Of a stretch of 64,000 bases of DNA, positions 19,078-30,505 are shown piece by piece. Origin of the DNA: Chrysophaeum taylorii (lineage: Eukaryota > Sar > Pelagophyceae > Pelagomonadales > Pelagomonadaceae); contig JAQMWT010000081.1 of NCBI GenBank assembly GCA_029834535.1, forward strand, positions 216,750 to 280,749. Direction: 5' to 3'. Under the pieces are notes generated by a model. The model had not been told where the DNA came from, did not search any database, and saw nothing but the letters and a program-made list of their open reading frames with translations. Made by a program: the position numbers and the translations under genes. Position 1 is the first letter of the stretch. Every line of letters begins with the position of its first letter.

Positions 19078-20004
19078 ATGCTGCGATCGGCCGCGGTGGC
19101 GTGCGGCGTCGCGGCGGTGATGATTGGCGTGTACTTGAGCGGAGACTGCGACTTGTCGCTGCGGGTCGCCGCGGCGAAAGGGCTGCCAGCGAGGGCCTTC
19201 CAAGGCGAGCGCGTGTGGATCGTTGGGGCGTCAACGGGTATCGGTGCCGCGCTCGCAACGGAATTGGCCAAGCGCGGCGCCGCAATCGCGCTCTCTTCGC
19301 GGCGCGTCGAGTTGCTCGAGAAGGTGTCTCGCGAGTGCGGAGGGGGAGCGGTCGTTCCTCTGGACGTTCTCGCGTTTGACGCTCGCGAGAAAGCGGCCGA
19401 ACGCGTCGTCGAGGAGCTCGGTGGCTTGACGACAGTCGTGCTCAACGCGGGGCGCAGCCAGCGACAGCTCGCGCTCGATACGCCGCTCGAAACGACGCGG
19501 GAAATCATGGAACTGAACTTCTTCGCCGTCGTCGCGCTCGCCAAGGTTGCCGCGGAAAAGATGATCCAGACGGGCGGCGGCCACGTCGTTGTCACGTCAT
19601 CGATAAGTGGCAAGATCGGCACGCCGATCGCGAGCTCCTACTCGGCCTCAAAGTTCGCTCTTCACGGCTACTTCGACGCCCTTCGGGTCGAGCTCCTCAA
19701 TCTCGATATCCGCGTCACCCTCGTTTGCCCCGGACCCGTTGTCAGCGACCTCCCGAGCCACGTTCACGGCCTCAAAACTCTCGACAGAGCCGCGACCAAG
19801 ATGCCGACCCAGCGCTGCGCCGAGCTCATGGCCGTCGCTATGTACTACCGCTTCCCCCAAGTCTGGATCTCCAAGCAGCCCGAGCTCCTCTTCACGGTGC
19901 TGAGCCAGTACACCCCCAACTTGGCCGTCGCGGTCGCGAGCCGCGTCGGCCAAAAGCGCGTCCGCGCCATCGAGCACGGCCACGACATCTTCGCCTACAA
20001 CTAA
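19078..20004 (+). CDS. short-chain dehydrogenase/reductase (DHRS7 / 11beta-HSD-like)
   Basis: 308 aa with a hydrophobic N-terminal anchor (about 5-22), as in ER-membrane SDRs of the DHRS7 type. The nucleotide-binding loop is VGASTGIG near residue 49, NAG follows at about residue 122, and the catalytic serine lies in VTSSISGKIG. The active-site motif is Y188-S-A-S-K192, and PGPV follows. It should oxidise or reduce a lipid, retinoid, steroid or other carbonyl substrate with NAD(P)(H); the substrate is not predictable. The ATG at 19078 opens directly into the anchor. Its stop is separated by only 2 bp from the stop of the opposing gene. Confidence 0.88.
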   Translation: MLRSAAVACGVAAVMIGVYLSGDCDLSLRVAAAKGLPARAFQGERVWIVGASTGIGAALATELAKRGAAIALSSRRVELLEKVSRECGGGAVVPLDVLAFDAREKAAERVVEELGGLTTVVLNAGRSQRQLALDTPLETTREIMELNFFAVVALAKVAAEKMIQTGGGHVVVTSSISGKIGTPIASSYSASKFALHGYFDALRVELLNLDIRVTLVCPGPVVSDLPSHVHGLKTLDRAATKMPTQRCAELMAVAMYYRFPQVWISKQPELLFTVLSQYTPNLAVAVASRVGQKRVRAIEHGHDIFAYN

Positions 20005-20006
20005 CA

Positions 20007-20615
20007 TCACGAGGAGTACCGAACTTGGACGGGGCCAAATGCGGCGGGGGCATCGTCGGGCCATCGGCCCGCGGCGGGTCGCCGGAGCGCGAGGAGTTGA
20101 GCGCGATCGTCGACGGTCGCCTCGAGGACGAAGGGGTCGATCGGCGCGACGGCGGCGCAGGCGTCGACGAGGGCGGCGACCGCCTCGAGGTCCCTCTCGA
20201 CGTCGCCGAGGTCGCCGTCGACCCGACACGCGGCGACTCGACCCTTCCTTACGAGCGCGACGTATCGTTTTTCATCCCCCTCAACTTTCGCCGCAGCTAC
20301 CAGGCGAACGCCGCGCATCCTGAGATCCATCACCGCCGAATCGAAGACCCCCGCCTCGGCCGCCAGCGTCGTCGCCGCCGTCAGCGCGAGCATCGTGCAC
20401 TGCGGCTCGCCGTCCCCATAGGCCGCGCCGAGTTCTTCCGCGACGATCTTGGCGACCAGCGCCGTCGCCGCGTCATCCGACTCGGCCGCGACTTCCGCGG
20501 CGCTCAGGTCAACCATGGCCTCCTCCTCCTCCTCCTCCTCCTCCTCCTCCTCCTCGAGAGGAGGAGAATGCTCACCAAAGAATCTTTCGTAGCGCTCCCC
20601 ATCGCTCTCCGACAT
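20007..20615 (-). CDS. hypothetical protein with poly-Glu run
   Basis: 202 aa from the ATG at 20615 (MSESDGERYERFFGEHS); an in-frame ATG at 20774 would add 53 unlikely residues. A run of 12 Glu is encoded by a CCT repeat (20519-20556 on the plus strand). The rest is Ala-rich and mixed alpha/beta, with strands such as RLVAAAKV and RYVALVRKG. No family is recognised. It is convergent with the SDR gene, with 2 bp between stops. Codon use and length support a real gene, but its function is unknown. Confidence 0.55.
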   Translation of the reverse strand: MSESDGERYERFFGEHSPPLEEEEEEEEEEEEAMVDLSAAEVAAESDDAATALVAKIVAEELGAAYGDGEPQCTMLALTAATTLAAEAGVFDSAVMDLRMRGVRLVAAAKVEGDEKRYVALVRKGRVAACRVDGDLGDVERDLEAVAALVDACAAVAPIDPFVLEATVDDRAQLLALRRPAAGRWPDDAPAAFGPVQVRYSS

Positions 20616-20927
20616 ATTTCCAGATGACTCTCCGAACGTTCTAGGCTTAAGCCAAAAACGATGATGTTTGTTTCCCCGGCCACACAACTGTCGTCGTCGT
20701 CGACGGCCAAGAGGGGAATGTTCTTTGAAAACCCAGGATCCCAGTTCAGCTCTCACCGTAACCACCATGCACATTTAAATATGGAACAGCTAGGAAAAAA
20801 TGGGAGCAGAAAGAAAGAAAGAACGAAAGAGCGACTCGGGAGAGAGGTCCCAGACGCATCGACCTCCTCCTAAAAGGTGGAGGAAAGTTGTTGCTTCGTC
20901 GGAAACGTCTTGGAATCGGCCCACGAT
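20616..20927. other. spacer between two minus-strand genes
   Basis: About 310 bp that should hold the promoter of the poly-Glu protein and the 3' UTR of nothing on this strand other than the upstream gene. It contains ATTTAAATAT near 20774, an AT-rich box. No gene is seen. Confidence 0.4.
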
Positions 20928-22286
20928 TCAAACATTATCCACATCCCACGCGCCGAAGACGGTATTGTCAAAATCGAATTCTTCGCCGGGTGGCGGGTAG
21001 AGCCAGGAGCCAGGGAAGATGTGCTCCCCGTTGAGGGCCTCGAGGGACTCGATGAGAGTCATGGAGGTGAGGTCGCCGTCCTTGTATTTGCGGATGCTAG
21101 TCGCGACGACGTCTTTGCGCGCATTCAGCCTGGCCTGCCAAACGAGCTCGTTGACGTAGTGGGCCACGTTGAGGAACTGCATGTAGTCGTGATCATCGGC
21201 GTCGGGTGTGGCGGGTTTGAAGTCGGGGCAGCGGAACTGGCGAAGTTTGGGCGCGAGACCGCGGAGCTTCTTTTCGGCGTCGCGCCACGAGAGCTCGACG
21301 TTGTCGTTCGCGCCCCAGTCAAATTCGAGGACCTTTTGCATCTCGAGAAGCTCGTCGAAGAGGGTTGAATCTTCGGCGAGGAGCGTGCGCGGCTCGAGGC
21401 CGGTCGCGACCATGGCCGAGTCGTTGAAGTGAGTCTCGAAGGACTCGACGAAGTGCGCGATCACGTCCCCGCGCCATTTTTCGTCGTTCTTCTCCGTCTC
21501 GAGCTCTTCAAAGTGCTCGTCGACCCAATGCTGGTCAAAGGTTGGACTCCACCAGTCTCCCCAGAACCACCAGCCAGCCCCCCAAGCTTCGTCGACGTAG
21601 AACGTGTAGTCGACCGCCGGCTCGGACGTCGCGCGAGAAAACCATTCTCGTTCCTCGGCGTCCTTTCGAAGCTCCTCGAGAATTTCCTCGTGCAACGAAC
21701 GATGCCGCTCTGACGCCGACACCGACGTCGAGAGCATCGGCCCGACGACGTGCGCCTCGAGCGTCCCCCGCAGCTCTTTGAACAGACCGTCGAACGCCAA
21801 TTCAACGTAAGGCTGCATCGCGTTCCTCGCTTGGAACGTCACCGACTCCTCGCTTAGCGCGGCGGCGTCGAGAGCGCGCGAGACGTTGATCTTGTGAACC
21901 TTCTCCAGCTCGCGCATCTTGGCGCGCAGCGTCAGCGCCATGTCGCGCTCTCGAATGTCCATTTCCAGGTGCTGCTCCAGCTCTTGCCCGAGCTTGGTGA
22001 CGCGCGAGTGGGCCGAGTGCTGCGCCAGCCGCAGTTCGGCGCGCTGTTGAGCGAGCTTGGGGCTCAATCGTTTCAACAGCTTGTCCGACCGCCACACCGA
22101 CACGCCCGTCACGCACACCGTCGCGACAAGTACCCCTAAGAAGCGACACAAGATTTTCCGCGAGACGACGTACGCCGGCTCCGTGTCCTTCGACCCCCCC
22201 TTGGTGCGTTTTAGGCCGGCGAGGCCCTCGAGGTCCTCCATCAGCTCCTTCGACGCGCTCGTCTTCGTCTTCGTCTTCATCTTCAT
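20928..22286 (-). CDS. hypothetical single-pass membrane protein with coiled coil
   Basis: 452 aa from the ATG at 22286. A Lys/Thr-rich cytosolic head is followed by one membrane segment (about 49-66, FLGVLVATVCVTGVSVW), so a type II orientation is likely. Residues 70-140 are a charged heptad-like helix (coiled coil). The C-terminal half is rich in Trp and acidic residues (GAGWWFWGDWWSP) and looks globular. I recognise no family. The composition is that of a real protein rather than a shadow. Confidence 0.6.
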   Translation of the reverse strand: MKMKTKTKTSASKELMEDLEGLAGLKRTKGGSKDTEPAYVVSRKILCRFLGVLVATVCVTGVSVWRSDKLLKRLSPKLAQQRAELRLAQHSAHSRVTKLGQELEQHLEMDIRERDMALTLRAKMRELEKVHKINVSRALDAAALSEESVTFQARNAMQPYVELAFDGLFKELRGTLEAHVVGPMLSTSVSASERHRSLHEEILEELRKDAEEREWFSRATSEPAVDYTFYVDEAWGAGWWFWGDWWSPTFDQHWVDEHFEELETEKNDEKWRGDVIAHFVESFETHFNDSAMVATGLEPRTLLAEDSTLFDELLEMQKVLEFDWGANDNVELSWRDAEKKLRGLAPKLRQFRCPDFKPATPDADDHDYMQFLNVAHYVNELVWQARLNARKDVVATSIRKYKDGDLTSMTLIESLEALNGEHIFPGSWLYPPPGEEFDFDNTVFGAWDVDNV

Positions 22287-23757
22287 CACCCCCCTCAAGA
22301 ACCAAATTGCAGCTCAGCTCCCGGGAATTCTTTGGCTTTTTTGGCTTCGCTTTTATTACTCGCTCTGCACAATAGCTTCTAATGTAGGTAGATACTTTCG
22401 GTATCTTTCTTTCTTTCTTTCATTCTTTCACTTGGAACAAAATAATCGACTTCTCTAATCCCTTAAGCACTTCGCTATTGCACTTTCAATATAAAAAACT
22501 TTTGTTTATTCATAACCTGCTGTTTGAACTTGTACATCACTAGAAAAAAAGCGGCTTTAGCTTCTTTTTGTTGTTGAACACCGAAACTTGGCCAGCTAAG
22601 CCATGACACCCTTATTACTAAACCCTCAACGATTGCTCTTTGTCTTTTGTCTTGAGGGGGGAGCTGGGACTATGACGAAGCAAGCACGCAGGAGAAGAGA
22701 GTTTTTTTATTCTGATTACGCTGCCCTTTTTTAACTCCACAATGCGGCGCTATCGTCCTCCTCACCATGATAATCGGCCACCTTCCGGCTATGCGGCGCC
22801 CTCATCGATTATGGCTGAAACCCAGGCACACAGGAGTGGAAGGCCGAATGCCCGACTTGTGGGCTGATAGCATCCCGTGGCCGGAGTTAAAGAGCGTGGT
22901 TGAGATCATGTTTCGTAGGGCATTCGCTCTTTTACAGTTAGATGTCTGTTCCTTCGGGTTTAACCCAGATCGCCAACGCGACCCGCTTTCGGCACTTTTT
23001 GGATCTTCCTCCCTAGCTCAAACTTCAAGTTCAGAGTCAAAGAGCGCCAGAAGAGATGAGCGAAGATGAAGAAGAAAGAGGAAGATACCAAAAGGAGGGC
23101 GAAGAAGAAGCAGGAAAGAGAAAATGGGTAAGATTGCAGGGAGCCAAAGGGAGAGAGAAGGGGGGGGGGGGAGAAGAGGTGAGGACAGTAAAGAAGGAAG
23201 TTATTATAGCTAAGAGAGAACAAAATGAAGATGAAAGCGAAGGAGGGCAAAGACGGTTTTACGAGCAGAAAGGGCGACTCGAGAAGCGACCAAATGAACA
23301 GAAGGACGAGTGAAGAAAACCGTCGAGCAAGTGAAGCAGAGAAAAAGAGCGACTGCTACGAAGAGAGACATGAAAAGACGACACTAGCCGACGGTCGCAG
23401 CACGATGCCGTACTTCCCGGACAGGCCGCCATAAATTATTCCGTGCGAGGCGGTAAAATGTCGCGAGAACACGCGAAAACCACAAAAGCTTCATCTGCAT
23501 CAGCGACACGAGCAACAAGGACGGCAATAAGCCCCGCAGGCCGGCAAACGAAGTTATAAGCGGCGCCCGTGCCATTGGAGCAGAAGAACGTCGCGTCCGT
23601 AAATCAAGAGCAACGGGAGTCCGGTGAATAGACGGGAATATTGTGCTCTCGAGTATAATAACGACGTTATGAAGCAGCAGAGTAGTCACCTACGTAACTT
23701 CGTCGTTGTCTGCAGTTGTGACAAACCTTACAAAAAAAAAAGCCTGACCAACCTCGC

Positions 23758-23994
<237 letters not shown>

Positions 23995-24084
23995 ACACTG
24001 GAGTTCGACGCTTGTTTGTACGTATCACGTTTGTTCTTGTTGTTAAATCAGATCGCCCACACCCTATTTGGAAGTGACAACCCC

Positions 24085-24143
24085 ACCCACATCTTTCATG
24101 CTCCTCACACACACCCCCCTCTTAGCAGTCGACATTTAAAGAC
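24085..24143 (-). repeat. dispersed repeat piece, inverted match to 60421-60480
   Basis: Its reverse complement starts GTCTTTAAATGTCGACTGC and then carries AAGAGGGGGGTGTGTGTG and AGCATGAA blocks, as does 60421-60480. A diverged second unit follows at 24150-24205 (CTTCATGCCCC ... GCAGTCGAAAGAC), so the unit is tandemly duplicated here. Confidence 0.65.
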
Positions 24144-25138
24144 AAACTCACCCACACCCTTCATGCCCCCCCCCCACACACCCCGCTCTTAGTAGCAGTC
24201 GAAAGACAAAAACAAAGAATCGGCGGAAACTGGGAGAGACGGAGGAGAAACCGAACGCCATCTCGCACAAAACCCATTTATGATGGATGTTGTCCGCGAT
24301 TTTCTTCGTTTGCGATAGTGCGTGGTACTTTGTGCTCAAGTTGCGTGACGCGAAGTTATAGTGGCCTGTGAGTCCGACCCTCATAACCTCCCTCGCTGGA
24401 CCAGCTCAGCACGGTGGATCCATGACAGTTGCATACCTTTATCCGCCGAGTCGCTATCCATCATTAGAATGTTGCGCGGTTGATACCCGGAGTCCGTTCT
24501 CGAAGGTGCATTGCCGCCGGGATATGATTGTTGAGCGTCGGCTTGGTAATCAATCAATCCCAAGCGCGCTTAAGACTGCCGAAATTATCACTGCATTCGT
24601 TGAAGAATGATGGCTCGGCTCGGCACCACGTTGCGCTATGGCGCGAGCTGTCCGATCTTGAGGTCGTGAAAGTGCGTTGGCGAGATCGCCCGCCGCTACC
24701 CTGATTGGGACGAGCTCTTCGCTGCCAAATATATATGTCGTGGTCACGCCATCTACTACGAGAGCCGAACCTGGTGGGTGGTGCCGCCGCCGCCAGCGTG
24801 CCAAGTTCAGGAGAACCCCCCTTTATTTATAGCAAACGCGTTGTGCTCGTGCTGCCCTCCCTCTCACCCAAAACAAATGAGTGATCCCGCCGCGAACTCG
24901 ACGAAGCTTGCACTCGAAGCGCGCGTCGTTCGTTCTCTACCCACTTCACGGCACGTATCCACGTATAACCCAATCTGGAGGCTCGGATTCCTCGTCGCGC
25001 GCACGAAACAAACTGTGAGATCATTGATCGATTTCCTTGGCGGCGGCGGCGGCGGCGGGGGAATTGTATGTTTGCGCACACATACTGCCGCAGCAGCAGC
25101 AGCAGCAGTAGTATAGCGTATATAGACACTGCGCGCGC

Positions 25139-25169
<31 letters not shown>

Positions 25170-25183
25170 TAAGAATAGGGCAA

Positions 25184-25223
<40 letters not shown>

Positions 25224-25232
25224 ATCATCAGG

Positions 25233-26815
25233 TCAGGCAGGAGGAGGAGGGGCGTCGCTCGATGGCGAATCCCCCCCCTCCCCGGGCGGCGGTGGTGGGT
25301 GATTCGTGGTATTTGCGGGGGGGTATTGTGCTCGGGCGCGCGCGAAAGGGGGGAATATGGTGTCGAAGCGGCGGCGCTCGTGGCGGACGAGGGCAGCGTA
25401 GAATACGTTTCCGTGCGTTCGGCTGGCGACGGGGAGGCCGTCGAAGTACTCGTCGTTGACGGCGCGGGAGACGCCTCTTTGCTGGAAGAGGGGGTCGGAG
25501 AAGACGTAGCAGACGGCGAGGCCGAAGAGAAGGTTGAGGGGGACGCAGGCGCAGACAAGGGCGGCGGAGAGGAGGATAGCGACGAAGAGGCGCGTGCGGT
25601 GCGGGTCGGCCCAGCGGTGGAGCGCGCGGCACTTGATGAGGGTCGTGTTGTAGTCGTGGAAGCAGGCCTGGGCCTTGCCGAGGCCAGCTCGGAGTTCGCG
25701 AAGTTGTCTGAAGACGCCGCCCGAGTCGGTCCTGGGGGAGGCGCGTTTGGCGGAGGAGGTCGAGGACGACAAAGGGGGTGTCGTAGGCTGGTCGGGGGGC
25801 TTTTTGTTGTTGTTGTTGTTGTTCGAGACCGAGGACTTTCTCGCGTCGTTTTCGGCCGCGAGGGTTTTGCGGAGGCCAGAGAGGAAGCGTCGGCCTAGGT
25901 GACTTTTTTGGAGGGAGGGCGCGAGGTATGCCGCGAGGGGCGAGGAGTCGCCGCCGAGGTTGTCGGGCGCGAGTTGGTGGCGCGCGGCGAGTCTTCTATT
26001 ACGCCTCGCGTCGCGACGTCGCGCGGCGCGCTCGCCGTTGGCGACGACGGCCGCGGCGTAGGCCGCGAGAATAATCGACGGGAGGTAGTGGAGCTTGTTC
26101 TCAAAAGCGACGAAGAGCAGGGAGAAGAAGACGGGGGCGGAGACGCGGGGTCTGTCCCAGCGGCGCAGGGCCCCAACCGTGTCGAAAAAGCCGTCCCAGA
26201 TGGGGTCGACGTGAGCCCAGAAGGCCGTCCACTCGTCCCTGAATCGCGCGGGGCTGAAGGCCTCGACGTCGGCCCGCGCGCGCGATCGAAGATCGGCCGA
26301 TCGCGAGACGAAGACGCACACCGATCGGAGCCAACTCGCGTCGGGCGCGGGCGCGGCTTCGCCTCGCGCAAAGGCGTCGAGGAGGGGACGGTTGAAGGCG
26401 CACGCCAGCAGAGCCTTCGGCGCGCGGCCGCAGGCGCGGTACAGAGCGTCGCGACGCACGAGATTTACGGCTGCCCACAACGCGACGCGCCGGCGGCCCG
26501 CCTCGAAGAAAGCCGCCTGCGAGTCGAACCGACTCGCGTCGGCGCAGACGTCGAGCCACGCCTGGACCCACGACGCATTCTCAACATATCCGGTAGTAGT
26601 CTTTTTTTCGAGCTTGGCTGCGGCGACGAGCTCGTCGAGAGCCTCGTGCCAGTGGCGACGGCGCTCTCGCGCCTTGAGAGTGTCGCGGCGCTTGGGAAAG
26701 GCGAGGCAATACTTGTTAACGCGCTTGAAGCGCGATCGCTCGACAAAGAAGAACTCGTCCTCGACGTCCGACAAATCGACGTCGCCCCCGTGCCTTTCCT
26801 CGGGGGCGCCCTGGT

Positions 26816-26852
<37 letters not shown>

Positions 26853-28991
26853 ATCCTCGTCGTCCTCTTCTTCCTCGTCGGCGACGCCGCTTCCGTACAG
26901 AAAAGCCTCCCAAAAAGCTCTTTCGGAAGAAGAAGAAGAAGAAGAAGAGGGTGCGGATAATTTTGGAGGGGGTGTGTGCTGGGTTGTTCCCGCAAACGGC
27001 TTGCCGCCGCCGGGGTAGTCCCCGAGGGGCTTGGTCGCGACCGAGGAGGAGTCGGAAAGGTCGTCGCGCGACGCGCCCACCAAGGGTATCGTGAAGACGT
27101 CGGGTTGGTCGAGGCTCAGGACGAGGGTTTCGTCGACCGGGGAGACCGCGTCGACCGAGGCGAGGGACACGACTTTGACCAGGTTGGCGCGCGACGCGTG
27201 CACCATCAGGTGGCGGTCGGTGAGGTAGGCGGTGGCCGGCTGGTCGTCGACGCGCGCCTCGTCCTTCAGGACGAGAATTTCGAGCTCCTCGACGCCCAAG
27301 CGCGCGCGGAGGTCGTCCCACGCCGCATCCTTGGCACACGCGGCGCCGAGGGCGCGGCAGTAGTTGCGGAACGCGTCGTACCTAAGCCGCCGGTCGCGCG
27401 AGGTAATAGGCTCGGCGCGGCGACGCGAGGTCTCGAGGTCGCCGCGCGGCGCGCGGTCCTTGTTTCCAGAATTGACGCCCTCGTACAACAGCTCCGAGAC
27501 GCGCGCGCCCGCGTCGAGCGAGAGCCTCTTTGCGGTCGTCCTCGCGTACTTTGCGCCAAACACGACGACCTCGTCCTGCTCTTGATGATGATGATGATGC
27601 TTGTCGTGGTGGTGGTGGTGGTGGTGGTGGTGCGTACGAGCCGCGGACGTCGCCGAAGGGTCCTCGTCCTCCTGGAGCAAAAATTCGTCGGGCGCGCTGA
27701 GGGCGTCGAAAATAATGTCCGCCACGTAGGCGTCGCACAGCAGCGGCAAGTAGCGTCCGGCGACGGCCTTCCACTCGTCGCGGTCGACGCCGCCGTACCG
27801 GTCGACCGGGACGAGAAGCGAGAAGGCAGTTTCGGGCGACCTCAGAACAGTCGCGAGCGAGAGCGCCCCGAGCCGCTTGTGCCGGGAATCCTCGTCGGTC
27901 GCTCCGGCTTGCCCAAGCAGGGCGCGCACCCACACGTCGGCGTCCTCGTCGGCGCGGAGCCTGAGGATTTTATTTACCTCGAACTCCCGTCGATCCTCGA
28001 AGACGATCGACGCGTCGTCGTCGTCTAAAGCGCACGAACCGTTCGGAACCTCGGACTCGTCGTCGGGAGGCGCCGCGTACCACACGAGTTCGCGACGTCC
28101 GTCGGCGTAGGAGACCAACGCGAACCACCGCCGCCGCCACGGCTCGAGTCGCGTCGCCAGCTCGAGCGCGGCCGACGCGGCCGCGCCTTCCGACGTCTTC
28201 GACCCCGCCGATATCATCTTCTTGAGCCAGAGATACCCCTGCTGTTCGACGCTCCGCTTGCGGACCGAGGCGCCCACGGCCGCGCTCGTCGTGATCACGG
28301 CACCGCTCGACACCTTGGCCGCGACGGCGAGGGTCGTGAGCGCGGCGACCCAGTCGCGCGACGATTCGAGGCTCTCCGCCTTGAAGAACTCCCACCGCAT
28401 CGTCGCCTCCGCGTTCAACAACACCGGCACCGCGAACGCCCGAGGCCCGAGAGAACCTCTTCCGTCGTCCCCGAGGTCCCCCGACGCCCGCGCGGCCTCC
28501 CCGACGTCCCGCTCGGACGACCGCACGCTCCCGCCGACAGCGACCCGAAGCTCCTCGACGTGCTCGTAACACTCCTTCCCCGCGTACGCGCGCAGCTCTC
28601 CGTCCTCGCGCAGCACGTAGAACCGCCCCGTCCAGCTCCTTCCCGCCGAAAACCGCGCGAACAGATACCCCTGCCACATCCGCCGCTTTGGAATCCCCGG
28701 GTCCAGCACCGCGTGCAGCCGACGAAACCCGAGCCGCACCGGACGACCCGCCTTCTTTACCAAACCGATCGCCCGCTCGAACCCCCCCGTCGACACGTCC
28801 ATGCCGTTCACCGCCACCAGCACCGACCCGGCCGTCACGCCCGCCCGGGCGGCAGCCACCTCCTCCTGCTTGAGGCCCTCTACCACAGCGAGGTCGTTCA
28901 TCGGACGCATCAGAAGCCCCAACGACTCATCGTGGAGCACCGCGTGGAACTCCTGGAAGAAGGGCGTGCTGGCAGACAAGCCTACTACCAT
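25233..28991 (-). CDS. PDZ - PH - PH - GRAM-like multidomain membrane protein
   Basis: 1252 aa from the ATG at 28991. A PDZ-like domain (about 10-95) contains ARAGVTAGSVLVAVNG. The first PH domain (about 105-245) contains WQGYLFARF, WTGRFYVLRED and a terminal DWVAALTTL. The second (about 268-375) contains QGYLWLKKM, RRRWFAL and DVWVRALL. A GRAM/PH-like segment (about 560-640) contains AYLTDRHLMVHASR. Later, RSRFKRVNKYCLAFPKR and HWHEALDEL recall plant DUF639 proteins, but this is weak. Membrane segments lie near 985-1010 and 1155-1180, with a Pro-rich tail. Poly-His, poly-Ser, poly-Thr and poly-Asn runs come from triplet repeats. It is probably a phosphoinositide-binding scaffold at an endomembrane contact site. 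Confidence 0.75.
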
Positions 28992-30505
28992 CCTTTATTA
29001 CCGTCGTCGACACGTCGTCGAGACGTCGTCGTCGTCGTCGTCCAAGTGGTGAACACCACACACACACAACGCGCAGCGCACAGGAGGGGGCGGGCCTCCA
29101 CGCCACAACCCGAACGAAACCCGCTTCTACCTACCTTTTAGTGGACACGGAGATAGAGCCGAAAAGGGAGTCCCCGGAATTCCAACATCCACCCCCTTAT
29201 ACTTTTACTACTTACTTTGGGGGTGCTCTCTCAACATCATCACCACCATCTTTGCCAACAAACAATCACCTGTGCCCCCCACCTGCACTCCCCCTTCTTC
29301 CAACAGATAAATAAACCACCCTCGCCGGATCCTCGCGCCGCCTTTTTTCGCCTGAATGAAAACGCCGCACGGTGTGCTCCTGCATTTCGTCGACCCGCTC
29401 CTTCCTCGGCGTTGGCACCTCACAGGAGTGTGCGCCCGCCGCCTGTAGCTACTATGGAGCACCTCGACCCGTTCTCACCTGTTTCGCTCGTGTACAGGTC
29501 AACGAACGACCTACGTGATCGGCTCCCGAGGGAGGGTCCAGCCTGCTGTGCGCCCGCAGTGGTTCGTCAGCCACAACTCCAATCGCGCTCGTCGACGGCA
29601 GCACCACCACCACCACGATCCGGTCATCTATTCGTTAATAATAGGATCGATCTCCTTGCGCGCATCCCGTACCACCTCGAGCCGCCGTATCATCCATCCT
29701 CCTCCTCGAGATGACCTCCCGCTCGCTAATGAGCTTAGTTTGGCCACCGCAATCATATCTACAGTCAGCCGGGAAAACGCACGCGTGGTCCCTGCCTTCG
29801 CGGCGCACCCGACTCACAACAACATTCCGATTTTCGGATCTCGAGACCGCCACTTGGCCTCCTCCGCACAACTAGGGCGGCTTCCTCCCAAAACCCAAGG
29901 GAAGCCGCGTCGTCGACCACCGCGCTGCGTCCCAACACGCTCGCGACCTTGACACGCATGTTGTGGCCTCTCTTGCTGCACTGGCGCCCCTGGACCCGTC
30001 AAATTGCACCTGTTCGCCTACGGCGGCTGTCGTCGTCGAGGCTTTGTTGTTGTTGTTGTTGTTGTTGGCACAAGTTTTGGCGAATGTTGTTGCACCATTC
30101 TCGTCCCTTGTTCCTCTCATTCTCGGCGCAGAGCTGAGATCATGACGGATGGGCGTTCGCAACAACGTAGCCGATGCATACTCCGTGCCATGCCTCCTGC
30201 GCGCACGCTCAGCACCCCCGCCCGTCGCGGCCGTGCCCGCGGCGCACTCCGAGAGTGCCACGCGTTGTTGTCCCATCGCAGGCCGGCGTACGTTCGAGCC
30301 ATCCTCGATGGGTGCTACGCGCCGAGAGCCGGTGTTTTTTTTTTTTTTTACTTGCTCCCCTGCCACCAAAAGGTCTGGTGTCGGGCTCTGAGGAGCCCTC
30401 TCTCTTCAAGCCCCTTTCCCTCCTGCGTGCTGTGCTACCCCCTTGTTTTACGACACCCCTAGCTAGCTAGAGCTAGAGCTAGAACCTAGTAGTAAAATAG
30501 AAAAG
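28992..30505. other. 1.5-kb divergent spacer, no gene recognised
   Basis: Lies between two genes transcribed away from each other. It includes a TTG run (30045-30066) and a poly-T run (30334-30348). Frames at 29217-29714 and 29872-30369 have no recognisable content. It should carry two promoters. Confidence 0.5.

Noticed and set aside
24610-24790. short peptide-like frames near 24640-24780
   Set aside because: Short, two frames equally plausible, no recognised motif.
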